From Candidatus Egerieousia equi (GTDB taxonomy: Bacteria > Bacteroidota > Bacteroidia > Bacteroidales > UBA932), in assembly GCA_018065035.1 (NCBI GenBank), contig JAGHUC010000003.1:1-41433 (forward strand): a DNA stretch of 41,433 nt. Reading direction: 5' to 3'. This document shows, piece after piece, positions 12,919 through 22,368 of the stretch (position 1 is the stretch's first letter; every line of letters begins with the position of its first letter). The notes beneath the pieces were generated by a model. It saw only the letters and a program-made list of their open reading frames with translations, had not been told where the DNA came from and did no database searches. Position numbers and translations under genes: made by a program.

Positions 12919-15108
12919 TTCGGAAAGGAACTTGATTCTTATAAGACGTACTTCCTCCTCGGTATAGTCAGGACCAAGGGCTTTCATTGCGTCGGTTACG
13001 GAATCCGAAAGGGCTTCCTCCTTGAAATAGTCATATATGTCCGCAATCTTGTCCTCATCCACAACCTGCCTGATATAGTAATCAATGTTCACTTTGGTTC
13101 CTGAGTTCACTATGGATTCTATTTCACTGTAGAGAGTGTCCATCTCCATATCCTTTATCCTGGCAATGTCTTCCAGAGGAATGCGCCGGTCTATGTTCTG
13201 GATTATGAACACCTTGTTCATTGCCTTGCTGGCAACTGTCTTCACAACGAAGTCCGTAGGGCGCTCTATCTCATTCTCATCAACATATTTGGCAATGAGC
13301 TGCAGGAACTCCCTTCCGAATTTCCTTGCCTTTCCTTCTCCTACACCCTGACAGGTCTTCAATTCATCTATGGTGATAGGATACATTGTGGCCATGTCCA
13401 TGAGCGATGGATCGGAGAAGATCACGAAAGGAGGGAGCTTGAGCCTCTTTGCCATTGAAAGCCTTATGTCCTTGAGCATTCCAAGCAGCACTTCGTCGGA
13501 AGCACCGGCTGTATGTTTTATTCCGCCACCTGCGATAGTTTCGTCGTCCTCGTCGCTCTCATTGTATTCGGAGTCCTCCGTAAGCATGATCTGGTAAGGA
13601 TACTTGAGGTATTCCTCACCTTTCGGCGTAACGTGGATAAGACCGTAGGTTTCAATTTCCTTGTGAAGGAACTGAAGAAGCACACCCTGTCTGATTACAG
13701 CAAGCCAGAAGCGCTCGTTCTTTCCCGGAATGAGACCGAAGAACTCGTTCTTGTGATGATTGTAGGATTTTATGAGTGAGTTGGAAACGCCGCCAAGAAT
13801 GTTTGCCAGGTGCTCTGACTTGAAATGCTCCTTCATTGACTGGACAAGTTCAATCACATAGCAAAGATATTTGGATCCCTCGAACTGTTTCTTAGGGTGC
13901 AGGCAATTGTCGCAGCAACCGCAGTTCTCAACGTTGTATTCCTCACCGAAATAATTGAGGAGTATTTTCCTGCGGCAACGGTTGGATTCGGCGTAGGAAA
14001 CAGTGTCATACAGCAGCTGACGGCCTATTTCCTGTTCAGCCACAGGCTTGCCCTGCATGAATTTCTCGAGCTTCTGAATGTCCTTGTAACTGTAGAATGC
14101 AATGCACTGGCCTTCGCCGCCGTCCCTTCCGGCACGGCCTGTTTCCTGGTAGTAGCCTTCAAGGCTCTTGGGAATATTGTAATGGATGACAAAGCGCACG
14201 TCAGGCTTGTCTATGCCCATTCCGAAAGCGATTGTTGCAACTATTACGTCAATCTGCTCCATAAGGAACATGTCCTGGTTCCTTGATCTTGTGGCGGCAT
14301 CCAGTCCGGCATGATAAGGCAGCGCCTTTATGCCGTTCACGTTCAGGAATTCGGCGAGTTCCTCAACCTTCTTGCGGCTCAGACAGTAAATGATACCTGA
14401 TTTTCCTGAATTGTTCCTTATGAATTTTATGATTTCCTTTTCGGTGTTGACTTTCGGACGTATTTCATAATACAGATTCTCACGGTTGAATGATGCCTTG
14501 AAAACTTGGGCGTCGGCCATTCCAAGGTTCTTCTGTATGTCCTGCTGGACTTTAGGTGTGGCAGTAGCTGTAAGCGCAATGACTGGAGCTTTTCCTATCT
14601 GCTTGATGATAGGCTGGATTCTCCTGTATTCAGGACGGAAATCGTGGCCCCATTCTGAAATGCAGTGAGCCTCGTCAACGGCATAGAAGGATATCTTTAT
14701 CTGCTGAAGCAGAAGGACGTTCTCTTCTTTGGTAAGGGATTCGGGTGCTACATAAAGCAATTTTGTGACGCCGCTCAGAAGATCCTTGTGCACTTCCTGC
14801 AATTGCGTCTTTGACAGCGATGAGTTGAGAAAATGAGCAATGCCTTCCTTCTCTGATACAAAGCCTCTTATGGCATCCACCTGGTTCTTCATCAAGGCAA
14901 TGAGAGGGGAGATCACAATGGCTGTCCCGTCCATTACCAGGGCTGGAAGCTGGTAGCACAAGGACTTGCCGCCTCCGGTTGGCATGAGCACGAAAGTGTT
15001 GTTGCCTTCAATGAGATTGCGGATTATTTCCTCCTGGCCTTTCTTGAAAGATGAGAAGCCGAAGAATTCCTTGAGCTTGCTGTGTAGTTCCTCCGATGAT
15101 ATGTGCAT
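12907..15108 (-). CDS. recQ: ATP-dependent DNA helicase RecQ
   Basis: A 733-residue 3'-5' helicase for recombination and fork repair. In order: helicase domain with Walker A TGGGKS (Lys48), DEAH (AVDEAHCISEWGHDFRPEYR), ALTATATP; second RecA lobe with GMGIDKPDVR and QETGRAGRDG; zinc subdomain with CRRKILL and CGCCDNC; winged helix; HRDC domain around residues 530-600; and a C-terminal helical extension (about 620-733) of the kind annotated as a helix-turn-helix in Bacteroidetes RecQ. The length is larger than E. coli RecQ (609) because of this tail. It diverges from kdsD and converges on miaA with a 12-base overlap. Confidence 0.95.
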   Translation of the reverse strand: MHISSEELHSKLKEFFGFSSFKKGQEEIIRNLIEGNNTFVLMPTGGGKSLCYQLPALVMDGTAIVISPLIALMKNQVDAIRGFVSEKEGIAHFLNSSLSKTQLQEVHKDLLSGVTKLLYVAPESLTKEENVLLLQQIKISFYAVDEAHCISEWGHDFRPEYRRIQPIIKQIGKAPVIALTATATPKVQQDIQKNLGMADAQVFKASFNRENLYYEIRPKVNTEKEIIKFIRNNSGKSGIIYCLSRKKVEELAEFLNVNGIKALPYHAGLDAATRSRNQDMFLMEQIDVIVATIAFGMGIDKPDVRFVIHYNIPKSLEGYYQETGRAGRDGGEGQCIAFYSYKDIQKLEKFMQGKPVAEQEIGRQLLYDTVSYAESNRCRRKILLNYFGEEYNVENCGCCDNCLHPKKQFEGSKYLCYVIELVQSMKEHFKSEHLANILGGVSNSLIKSYNHHKNEFFGLIPGKNERFWLAVIRQGVLLQFLHKEIETYGLIHVTPKGEEYLKYPYQIMLTEDSEYNESDEDDETIAGGGIKHTAGASDEVLLGMLKDIRLSMAKRLKLPPFVIFSDPSLMDMATMYPITIDELKTCQGVGEGKARKFGREFLQLIAKYVDENEIERPTDFVVKTVASKAMNKVFIIQNIDRRIPLEDIARIKDMEMDTLYSEIESIVNSGTKVNIDYYIRQVVDEDKIADIYDYFKEEALSDSVTDAMKALGPDYTEEEVRLIRIKFLSELGN

Positions 15109-15123
15109 TTTGTGTCAGGTAAA

Positions 15124-15155
15124 ATTGTTACTGCTACCAAAAATGGTTACCTTTG
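15124..15155 (+). promoter_or_regulatory. Predicted promoter of kdsD
   Basis: TTG (15125-15127), a spacer of 20, then TACCTTTG (15148-15155). Transcription would begin near 15162, about 37 bases before the ATG at 15199. The region also forms an inverted repeat, GCTAC(C)AAA and TTTGTAGC (about 15133-15158), which covers the -7 box and could be an operator. Confidence 0.55.
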
Positions 15156-15198
15156 TAGCACTAAATTACTTGTTTCTTCAGTCAAAACAAAATTTTTT

Positions 15199-16167
15199 AT
15201 GGAAAATTCGGTAGAATCATTGAAGGAGCTGGCAACCAGTGTGATAGACAAAGAAGAGAAAGCGGTGGCCAGATTAAAGACCTTTGTTGATGATAATTTT
15301 ATTGAAATACTGCAACTTATATTCAATTCAAAAGGCAGGCTGATAATAGCCGGAATAGGTAAAAGCGCAATCATAGGCAACAAGATAGTGGCCACGCTCA
15401 ATTCAACAGGTACTCCGGCAATATTCCTGCATGCTGCGGATGCGATTCACGGAGACCTTGGCATAGTTCAGCCCGATGACATTGTAATGTGCATTTCAAA
15501 AAGCGGCAATACCCCTGAGATAAAGGTGCTTGCTCCTCTTATCAAAAGAATGGGCAACAAGCTGATTGCAATGGTATCCAATGTTGATTCGTATCTTGCC
15601 CAGCATTCCGACTACATACTTCCCACAACTGTTGACAGGGAGGCCTGCCCGAACAATCTGGCTCCGACATCAAGCACTACAACCCAGCTTGTGATGGGTG
15701 ATGCGCTTGCGGTCTGCCTTCTCAAGATGCGCGGATTCACACAGGAGGACTTTGCAAAATACCATCCGGGCGGATCACTCGGAAAGAAACTGTATCTTAC
15801 CGTGGAGGACGTGATGGACAAGACCCTTCGTCCTTGGGTGAGGCCGGATGAGTCCATACAGAACACCATCATAAACATTTCACAGAACAGACTCGGGGCA
15901 ACCGTGGTTCTTGACAATGAGAAACTGCTTGGTATCATAACGGACGGAGACGTGAGAAGGATGCTTGAAAGAGGTGTCCCTATGGACAGGCTCAAGGCTT
16001 CGGACATAATGTCCGTTTCCCCAAAGATCATTGAGGCATCCGCTCTGGCGGTCAAGGCATTCAATCTTATGGACAAATTCCAGATAACTTCCGTGGTTGT
16101 GACGGATAACGGACAGTACGCCGGTCTGATTCATGTTCACGATGTAATGAGAGAAGGAATTGTTTAA
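15199..16167 (+). CDS. kdsD: Arabinose-5-phosphate isomerase (KpsF/GutQ family)
   Basis: A 322-residue sugar isomerase converting ribulose 5-phosphate to arabinose 5-phosphate, the precursor of Kdo in lipopolysaccharide. The SIS domain (about 35-170) has GIGKSAIIG, CISKSGNTPEI and HPGGSLGKKL. Two CBS domains follow (about 200-260 and 270-322; VEDVMDK and ASDIMSV mark their starts). The frame is open back to 15103, but the ATG at 15199 gives the usual length and lies after the promoter at 15124-15155. The gene is divergent from recQ, with nhaA starting 51 bases after it. Confidence 0.93.
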   Translation: MENSVESLKELATSVIDKEEKAVARLKTFVDDNFIEILQLIFNSKGRLIIAGIGKSAIIGNKIVATLNSTGTPAIFLHAADAIHGDLGIVQPDDIVMCISKSGNTPEIKVLAPLIKRMGNKLIAMVSNVDSYLAQHSDYILPTTVDREACPNNLAPTSSTTTQLVMGDALAVCLLKMRGFTQEDFAKYHPGGSLGKKLYLTVEDVMDKTLRPWVRPDESIQNTIINISQNRLGATVVLDNEKLLGIITDGDVRRMLERGVPMDRLKASDIMSVSPKIIEASALAVKAFNLMDKFQITSVVVTDNGQYAGLIHVHDVMREGIV

Positions 16168-16189
16168 AAGCGGAAAATTCTTATATTTG
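16160..16189 (+). promoter_or_regulatory. Predicted promoter of nhaA
   Basis: TTG (16160-16162), a spacer of 19, then TATATTTG (16182-16189). The -33 box overlaps the last codons of kdsD. Transcription would start near 16196, giving a leader of about 23 bases before the nhaA ATG at 16219. nhaA can therefore be expressed independently of kdsD. Confidence 0.6.
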
Positions 16190-16218
16190 CAAGTTTGTAA
16201 AATAATATAGACTATCCA

Positions 16219-17562
16219 ATGCCAACCACCAGGTTCGAGATAACAAGAAGACAGATCCGCAGCAGCTTCAGCCACTTTGTCCATAATGAGGCAATAGGTG
16301 GAATAATCCTTCTCTGCTGTGCAGTCATAGCACTTGTCTGTGCAAATACAAGCGCACTCACCGGATTCACCAGATTCTGGACAGACACCAACGCTTCAAT
16401 CCATCTTGGAACTTTCTCCCTTGACATGTCACTTGAACAATGGGTGAATGATGGTCTCATGGCCGTGTTCTTCTTCGTAGTGGGTCTGGAGATCAAGAGG
16501 GAGATGATGGTTGGAGAACTTAAAAGTTTCAAGCATTCCGCGCTTCCAATTCTGGCGGCATTGGGCGGAATGATATTCCCGGCTCTGATTTACACAATCT
16601 TCAATTATGGAACACCAACCTCTAACGGATGGGGAATCCCTATGGCAACTGACATAGCATTTGCAATAGGTATTCTCTCTCTTCTTGGAAACCGTGTTCC
16701 TCTCGGCCTCAAGGTTTTCCTTACTGCACTGGCGATAGTGGATGACCTCGGTTCCATAGTTGTCCTTGCAATCTTCTATCCAAGTCATGCCTTGCACTTT
16801 GACATGCTTGGCTACGCATTGCTGGTTGTTGCAGTGCTGCTTGTTTTCAATAAAATGAAAGTGAACAGGATATTGTTCTATATAATACCCGGCATAGCAT
16901 TGTGGTACTTTGTGCTCCAGTCAGGAGTTCACGCCACCATTGCAGGTGTTCTGCTTGCGCTTACAATTCCTTCAAGCACAAAGATCAACGAAGTTCAGTT
17001 CATGGTCAGCATCAAGCATCTGCTGGACAAATTCAAGCTCAACAGCCAGAGAGGAATAGATGTGCTTGCAAATCCGCAGCAGCAGGAAGTTATTCATAAC
17101 ATGAGTACGGAAATCAGACACGTGGAACCGCTCATGCACACATTCGAGGCGGCTCTGCACCCTTGGGTGACATTCTTCATAATGCCTGTTTTCGCTCTCG
17201 TGAATTCCGGAGTGGCATTGAACTTCTCGGCAGCGGATTCAATACCGCCGGTTGCCGTAGGCATTTTCTTCGGACTGTTCATTGGAAAGCCTGTTGGAAT
17301 CTTCCTTTTCAGTCTGCTCTCATGTCTGTTCAAGATTGCGGAACTTCCTGCAGGTTCCAATTGGAAACAGTTGTGGGCTATTGGAATGATTGGCGGAATA
17401 GGCTTTACAATGTCAATATTCATAGACTCGCTCGCATTTACAGACCAAAGTGCAATAGACATGGGCAAAATCGCTATCATCCTGACATCGGTTGTGGTGT
17501 CCGTTGTTGGTCTGATTGTGGTAAGTCTTACATGTAGAAAGAGAATAAGTAATAAACAATAA
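16219..17562 (+). CDS. nhaA: Na+/H+ antiporter NhaA
   Basis: A 447-residue inner-membrane sodium-proton antiporter for pH and sodium homeostasis. The protein is highly hydrophobic, with about a dozen membrane segments. The NhaA motifs FFFVVGLEIKRE and ATDIAFAIGILSLLG are present, and AIVDDLGSI carries the ion-binding pair Asp175/Asp176 (E. coli Asp163/Asp164). The N-terminus (RSSFSHFVHNEAIGGI) is that of the family. It is longer than E. coli NhaA (388) mainly through a loop around residues 250-310 and a basic tail, common in Bacteroidetes members. It has its own promoter and is followed 14 bases later by the FKBP gene. Confidence 0.96.
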   Translation: MPTTRFEITRRQIRSSFSHFVHNEAIGGIILLCCAVIALVCANTSALTGFTRFWTDTNASIHLGTFSLDMSLEQWVNDGLMAVFFFVVGLEIKREMMVGELKSFKHSALPILAALGGMIFPALIYTIFNYGTPTSNGWGIPMATDIAFAIGILSLLGNRVPLGLKVFLTALAIVDDLGSIVVLAIFYPSHALHFDMLGYALLVVAVLLVFNKMKVNRILFYIIPGIALWYFVLQSGVHATIAGVLLALTIPSSTKINEVQFMVSIKHLLDKFKLNSQRGIDVLANPQQQEVIHNMSTEIRHVEPLMHTFEAALHPWVTFFIMPVFALVNSGVALNFSAADSIPPVAVGIFFGLFIGKPVGIFLFSLLSCLFKIAELPAGSNWKQLWAIGMIGGIGFTMSIFIDSLAFTDQSAIDMGKIAIILTSVVVSVVGLIVVSLTCRKRISNKQ

Positions 17563-17576
17563 ATAATTATTAAACA

Positions 17577-18335
17577 ATGAAAAACATCAAAGTACTGGCA
17601 CTCGCATTGGGCTGTGCTCTTCTTATTGCTTCATGTTCAAGCAAAAATTCATGTGAACTTCTTCCTGGTATCAATCAGGGACAGTGTGATACAGCAAGCT
17701 ATTCTGTAGGCGTATCATTGGCTTCAATGATCAAGCAGTCCGGCATTGAGTGCATCAATTATGATATGATGCTCAAGGGAATGAAGGATTTCTTCGCACT
17801 TGATCCTGCAGATACTACAGTGAAACTCAAACTCAGTGATGAAGTAATAGGTCAGGCTATCCAGAACTATATGATGGAAAGCCAGAAAGCAAAGGAGCAG
17901 TTTGAGGAGAACAAGGAGAAAGAGTTCTTTGCGAAACTGAAGAAGGAGAATCCTGACGTTCAGGAAACAGAATCAGGCCTTTGCTATCAGATTCTTGAGG
18001 CAGGTAATGCAGAGATGATTCCTGCAGATGCTGATACAGTGAATGTGCTTTATACCGGTACACGTCCTGATGGAACAGTATTCGATTCAACAGAGAAGAA
18101 CAATAACGGAGAAGCTGTTGAGTTCACACTTCAGAGAGTGATTCCTGGCTGGAGAGAAGGTATGGAGCTTATTGGCGAAGGCGGTAAGATCAAACTTTGG
18201 GTTCCTTTCAGACTCGGTTACGGTCCAAGAGCCATGAGCGCTGAACTTCCTGCTTACTCAACACTTATCTTTGACGTTGAGCTTGTAAAAGTCAAGAAAG
18301 TTGCTGCAACAGAAGAAGCAGTTGAATTGAAATAA
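17577..18335 (+). CDS. FKBP-type peptidyl-prolyl isomerase lipoprotein
   Basis: A 252-residue lipoprotein with signal MKNIKVLALALGC... IASC (lipid Cys near residue 20). Residues about 30-120 form the helical dimerisation region typical of FkpA/Mip proteins (FKBP_N: ASYSVGVSLASMI). Residues about 130-235 are the FKBP domain, with VLYTGTRPDGTVFDST, VIPGWREGMELIGEGG and YGPRAM. It catalyses proline isomerisation and acts as a chaperone in the periplasm or outer membrane. It starts 14 bases after nhaA and is followed by a strong terminator at 18363-18398. Confidence 0.92.
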   Translation: MKNIKVLALALGCALLIASCSSKNSCELLPGINQGQCDTASYSVGVSLASMIKQSGIECINYDMMLKGMKDFFALDPADTTVKLKLSDEVIGQAIQNYMMESQKAKEQFEENKEKEFFAKLKKENPDVQETESGLCYQILEAGNAEMIPADADTVNVLYTGTRPDGTVFDSTEKNNNGEAVEFTLQRVIPGWREGMELIGEGGKIKLWVPFRLGYGPRAMSAELPAYSTLIFDVELVKVKKVAATEEAVELK

Positions 18336-18362
18336 AAATATTAAGAATTATTGCTGACATCG

Positions 18363-18398
18363 GCAGCAGCGCCTCAAAAATGGCGTTGCTGCTTGTTT
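18363..18398 (+). terminator. Rho-independent terminator after the FKBP gene
   Basis: An 11-bp stem (18363-18373, GCAGCAGCGCC, with 18382-18392, GGCGTTGCTGC, one G-U pair) around an 8-base loop, followed by TTGTTTGGTT. It ends just 14 bases before the next gene, so that gene's start must lie after it. Confidence 0.7.
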
Positions 18399-18411
18399 GG
18401 TTGATTTGAAT

Positions 18412-20238
18412 ATGAAGTCTTTCCTCCGACTCCTTGCATACGCAAAGCCGTACAGACGCTTCTGGCCGAACTACTTGATACTGTCAATCTTTTCGGTCAT
18501 TTTCGGCGTTGTCAACTATGCTTTGTTCGGCCCGTTGCTCAGAGTGCTGTTTGACCCGGATAAAATAGATACAGTTGCAGTAAAGCCAGAATTCGCACTG
18601 GACACTGAATATTTTGAGAAACTTTTCGGTTATTACCTTTCCAACATGATGGCCGATGACGGCCCTCTGTTCGCACTGGCTTTTGTAGGTCTGTTCATCA
18701 TTCTCACGAGTTTCCTTTCAAACCTTACAAGATATCTTTCACAGAAAATTCTTGTTGACATGAGAACCTACATCATGCGGAACATAAGGAAAGCTCTTTT
18801 CCAGAAAGTCTCATCGTTGCACGTAGGCTATTTCAACGAGCATAAGAAGGGAGATATTCTTTCATCGATTTCAAATGATGTCACAGAGGTTCAGAATGGC
18901 GTGGCAGACAGTTTCCACGTGATATTCAGGGAACCATTGCTTATCATAGGCTTCCTCATAGGTCTTTTTGTCATGAGCCCCAAGCTTACGCTCGTGACCC
19001 TTGTAACCTTGCCGTTCTCTGCCATAGTCATTGGCAGGATAAGCAAGTATCTCAAGCGCAAGGCAGTTGAAACACAGACTTTGATGGGGCAGATAGTCAG
19101 TTGCTTTGAGGAAGGAATCTCCGGAATAAGGATCATCAAGGCATTCAATGCGCAGAAATTCGTTGACGGCCGATTTGATGACTTGAATGAGGCGCACAGA
19201 CGAAGCTGCCGCAAGATGTTCAGCAGGCAGGAACTCGCTTCTCCTCTTTCAGAATTCCTGGGAATAACAATTGCCGCTCTTGTTCTGTTCTACGGAGGAT
19301 GGCTTCATTTCAACGGCAAGCTTGGGATGGACGGTCCTGCATTCGTGGTGTATCTGGCATTCTACTGGAGGGTGCTTGAACCGGCCAAACAGATATCCAA
19401 GGCCTATGCAAGCATTCAGAGAGGACTGGTTTCAGGAGGAAGGCTGTTTGCTATACTGGATGCCGAGAATCCTATCAAGGAATCCGGTGCGGCAAAGGAG
19501 AAAGCGGATTTCAGCACAGCCATTGAATTTCGCAATGTCAATTTCGCATATGAGGCCGAGCCCGTCCTTCATGATATCAATATCATGATACCGAAAGGAA
19601 GGACAGTTGCCATAGTTGGCCCTTCAGGAGGCGGCAAATCCACAATGGCCGATCTGCTGCCGAGATTCTACGATATCAACGATGGCGGAATATTCCTGGA
19701 TGGAATCAATATCAAGGATTATAAGATAGGAGATCTGGTAGGGCTTATGGGAATTGTCACTCAGGAGGCCATTCTGTTCAACGACACCATTTTCAACAAT
19801 ATTGCTTTCGGTATGGAGAATGTGAGCGAGGAGGATGTGATCAGGGCGGCAAAGATTGCGAACGCACACGATTTCATTTCCGAAATGCCTGAAGGATACA
19901 ACACCAATATCGGAGACAGGGGAGCCAAGCTTTCAGGCGGTCAGCGTCAACGTCTGGCCATTGCAAGAGCAGTCCTGAAGAACCCGCCAATCCTGATTCT
20001 GGATGAAGCGACTTCCGCACTGGATACCGAGAGCGAGCGTCTGGTTCAGGATGCCCTTACGAATCTGATGAAGAACAGAACGTCAATAGTGATAGCGCAC
20101 AGACTCTCCACCATTCAGAACGCAGATGAGATTGTAGTGCTTGAAAAAGGAACTATACTGGAACGCGGATCGCATCACGAACTGCTTTCAAAAGGCGGTC
20201 TTTATTCACACCTTTGCAAGTTGCAGGATTTTAGTTAA
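18412..20238 (+). CDS. MsbA-like ABC exporter (fused permease and ATPase)
   Basis: A 608-residue half-transporter that dimerises in the inner membrane. The permease domain (about 1-330) has six membrane segments. The ATPase domain has Walker A GPSGGGKST (Lys409), Q-loop VTQEAILFND, signature LSGGQRQRLAIARA, Walker B ILILDEATSALD and H-loop IVIAHRLSTI. The pattern and length fit lipid A/lipid exporters of the MsbA type, but the substrate cannot be proved from sequence. The frame extends upstream through a TTG at 18397, which falls within the terminator tail, so the ATG at 18412 (MKSFLRLL) is preferred. First gene of a tight run that continues through queA. Confidence 0.9.
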   Translation: MKSFLRLLAYAKPYRRFWPNYLILSIFSVIFGVVNYALFGPLLRVLFDPDKIDTVAVKPEFALDTEYFEKLFGYYLSNMMADDGPLFALAFVGLFIILTSFLSNLTRYLSQKILVDMRTYIMRNIRKALFQKVSSLHVGYFNEHKKGDILSSISNDVTEVQNGVADSFHVIFREPLLIIGFLIGLFVMSPKLTLVTLVTLPFSAIVIGRISKYLKRKAVETQTLMGQIVSCFEEGISGIRIIKAFNAQKFVDGRFDDLNEAHRRSCRKMFSRQELASPLSEFLGITIAALVLFYGGWLHFNGKLGMDGPAFVVYLAFYWRVLEPAKQISKAYASIQRGLVSGGRLFAILDAENPIKESGAAKEKADFSTAIEFRNVNFAYEAEPVLHDINIMIPKGRTVAIVGPSGGGKSTMADLLPRFYDINDGGIFLDGINIKDYKIGDLVGLMGIVTQEAILFNDTIFNNIAFGMENVSEEDVIRAAKIANAHDFISEMPEGYNTNIGDRGAKLSGGQRQRLAIARAVLKNPPILILDEATSALDTESERLVQDALTNLMKNRTSIVIAHRLSTIQNADEIVVLEKGTILERGSHHELLSKGGLYSHLCKLQDFS

Positions 20239-20256
20239 AAAAGAAATTACCGGCGT

Positions 20257-21909
20257 ATGAGCGAATATATATCATTTGTCAAGCAGATAGAGGATAGCAT
20301 AAAAGGGAATTGGTATAACGATGCACTCTCGGATTACAAGGGAATGTCATTGAAGTACAGTGATGTGGCAAGGCGGATAGCCAAGCTTCACATTCTCTTT
20401 GAATCATGCGGAGTCCGGACCGGAGACAAGATTGCCATCTGCGGCAAGAACCAGGCGAACTGGGGTGTTGCCTTCCTCGCTGCCATGACATATGGAGCGG
20501 TGCCTGTGCCTATCCTTCATGAATTCACAGCAGCAAGCGTGCATCACATTGTCAATCATTCGGAAAGCCGGATCCTTTTTGCCGGTGATCTTGTTTGGAG
20601 AGCCTTGAACAAGGAGGAAATGCCGGCTGTTGAAGCATTCATAGGCGTGTCCGATTTCAGACTCCTGGCTGCAAGGAACGAGAGCGTTGTAAACTGCCGT
20701 GAGCATTTGAATGAATTGTTCGGCAGGAAATATCCGAAGGATTTCACAGCGGACGACCTGCATTATTTTCATGAGACAGATGGAGATCAGCTTGCTGTAA
20801 TCAATTATACCTCAGGCACGTCCGGCTTTTCAAAAGGAGTGATGCTCCCCTACAGGTCCTTGAATGGTAATTTAAGTTTTGCCAAACGTGTTCATCCCGG
20901 AATCAATTCCGAGGCCAATGTGGTTTCAATGCTCCCTCTGGCACACATGTATGGAATGATGTTCGAGTTCCTGTATGAAATGAACATGGGAGCACATGTT
21001 CATTTCCTTACAAGACTGCCGAGCCCTAAAATGATAATGGAGGCTTTCGCAGCAATCAAGCCTGACATCATCATTGCGGTGCCAATGATAATAGAGAAGA
21101 TTTACAAGTCCAAACTGTTTCCTTTGTTAACCAAACCTGCAATGAAACTTCTCCTGTCCATCCCGGTGATTGACGCAAGGGTTGAAACAAGGATAAAGGA
21201 GGAACTTGAATCATATTTTGGAGGCAGGTTCAAGGAGGTTATCATAGGCGGTGCGGCTTTCAACAAGGAAACCGACGAATTCTTCCACAGGATCAAATTC
21301 AGATATACAATCGGATATGGAATGACAGAATGCGGTCCGATTGTCACCTATGCGGCCTGGGACAAGTCAAAGCCGGGTTCCTGCGGAAAGGTGGTTGATG
21401 AACTTGAAGTAAGGATAGATTCAAGTGATCCTATGAATGTCCCTGGAGAGATTCTTCTCAAAGGACAGAATGTGATGCTCGGATATTACAGGAATGAGGA
21501 ACAGACTGCCGAGGCTTTCACTTCGGACGGCTGGCTCAAGACAGGAGATATGGGTATTATTGACAGCGATGGTTATATATTCATAAAGGGCAGATGCAAG
21601 AGCATGCTGCTGGGACCTAGCGGTCAGAACATTTATCCTGAGGAGATTGAAAGTGCGCTGAACAGCATGCCTTGCATTGCGGAATCTCTAGTAATAGAAG
21701 AGGGCGGCAAGCTTACTGCCTTGATTTTCCCTAATGCGGAGCAGTTCGAAGGCACTGATGTCAAGGTTGATGAGTACATGAAGACAGTAGTTGAGCAGGT
21801 GAATTCATCGTTGCCTAACTATTCAAGAATAGAAAACTTCAGAATCATGGACAAGGAGTTCGAGAAGACTCCTAAGAGAAGCATCAAACGCTTCTTATAC
21901 CAGAAGTAG
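20257..21909 (+). CDS. AMP-dependent acyl-CoA ligase (long-chain fatty acid type)
   Basis: A 550-residue adenylate-forming enzyme that activates a carboxylic acid, probably a fatty acid, to its CoA thioester. The ATP loop YTSGTSGFSKG, GYGMTECGP and GWLKTGDMG are intact. NIYPEEIE and the C-terminal Lys in KTPKRSIKR (the adenylation lysine region) complete the A10 motif. No membrane segment. It starts 18 bases after the ABC exporter and 12 bases before the dCMP deaminase gene. The pairing with an MsbA-like exporter may point to membrane-lipid turnover (inference). Confidence 0.88.
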   Translation: MSEYISFVKQIEDSIKGNWYNDALSDYKGMSLKYSDVARRIAKLHILFESCGVRTGDKIAICGKNQANWGVAFLAAMTYGAVPVPILHEFTAASVHHIVNHSESRILFAGDLVWRALNKEEMPAVEAFIGVSDFRLLAARNESVVNCREHLNELFGRKYPKDFTADDLHYFHETDGDQLAVINYTSGTSGFSKGVMLPYRSLNGNLSFAKRVHPGINSEANVVSMLPLAHMYGMMFEFLYEMNMGAHVHFLTRLPSPKMIMEAFAAIKPDIIIAVPMIIEKIYKSKLFPLLTKPAMKLLLSIPVIDARVETRIKEELESYFGGRFKEVIIGGAAFNKETDEFFHRIKFRYTIGYGMTECGPIVTYAAWDKSKPGSCGKVVDELEVRIDSSDPMNVPGEILLKGQNVMLGYYRNEEQTAEAFTSDGWLKTGDMGIIDSDGYIFIKGRCKSMLLGPSGQNIYPEEIESALNSMPCIAESLVIEEGGKLTALIFPNAEQFEGTDVKVDEYMKTVVEQVNSSLPNYSRIENFRIMDKEFEKTPKRSIKRFLYQK

Positions 21910-21921
21910 AGATTAGAAACT

Positions 21922-22359
21922 ATGGACTCCAAGCAGAAGCAATTTGACGTAAGCTATCTGAAGATGGCTGCAATATGGGGCGAGAATTCATATTGCAAGA
22001 GACGCAAGGTGGGCGCCCTTATGGTAAAGGACAGAATGATCATCTCCGATGGTTATAACGGCACCCCATGTGGATTCGAGAATGTGTGTGAAGATGAAAA
22101 CGGCGTTACTTTTCCATATGTGCTTCATGCTGAGGCCAATGCCATAACCAAGGTGGCCAAGAGCGGCAATAGCAGCGATGGTGCAACCATCTATGTAACT
22201 GATGCACCTTGCGTGGAGTGCTCCAAATTGATAATACAGGCTGGAATAAAAAGAGTTGTGTATTCAAGGGCTTACAGACTTACCGATGGCATTGAACTGC
22301 TGCAGAGAGCTGGTATTGAAGTTTGCCAGATCAATCCCAATGAAGAGGAACAGCGTTAG
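21922..22359 (+). CDS. dCMP deaminase family protein (ComEB-like)
   Basis: A 145-residue zinc deaminase converting dCMP to dUMP for dTMP synthesis. The zinc site is HAE (69-71, with Glu71 as proton shuttle) and PCVEC (Cys97, Cys100). The substrate block GYNGTP (44-49) is that of deoxycytidylate deaminases. The E. coli-type route through dCTP deaminase is not seen in the window. It sits 12 bases after the acyl-CoA ligase and 9 bases before the S41 peptidase, in the long operon. Confidence 0.92.
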   Translation: MDSKQKQFDVSYLKMAAIWGENSYCKRRKVGALMVKDRMIISDGYNGTPCGFENVCEDENGVTFPYVLHAEANAITKVAKSGNSSDGATIYVTDAPCVECSKLIIQAGIKRVVYSRAYRLTDGIELLQRAGIEVCQINPNEEEQR

Positions 22360-22368
22360 AATCTGACT

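Noticed and set aside
18401-18408. TTGATTTG as a promoter for the ABC exporter
   Set aside because: Only 4 bases before the start codon and with TT instead of TA, so transcription would begin inside the gene.
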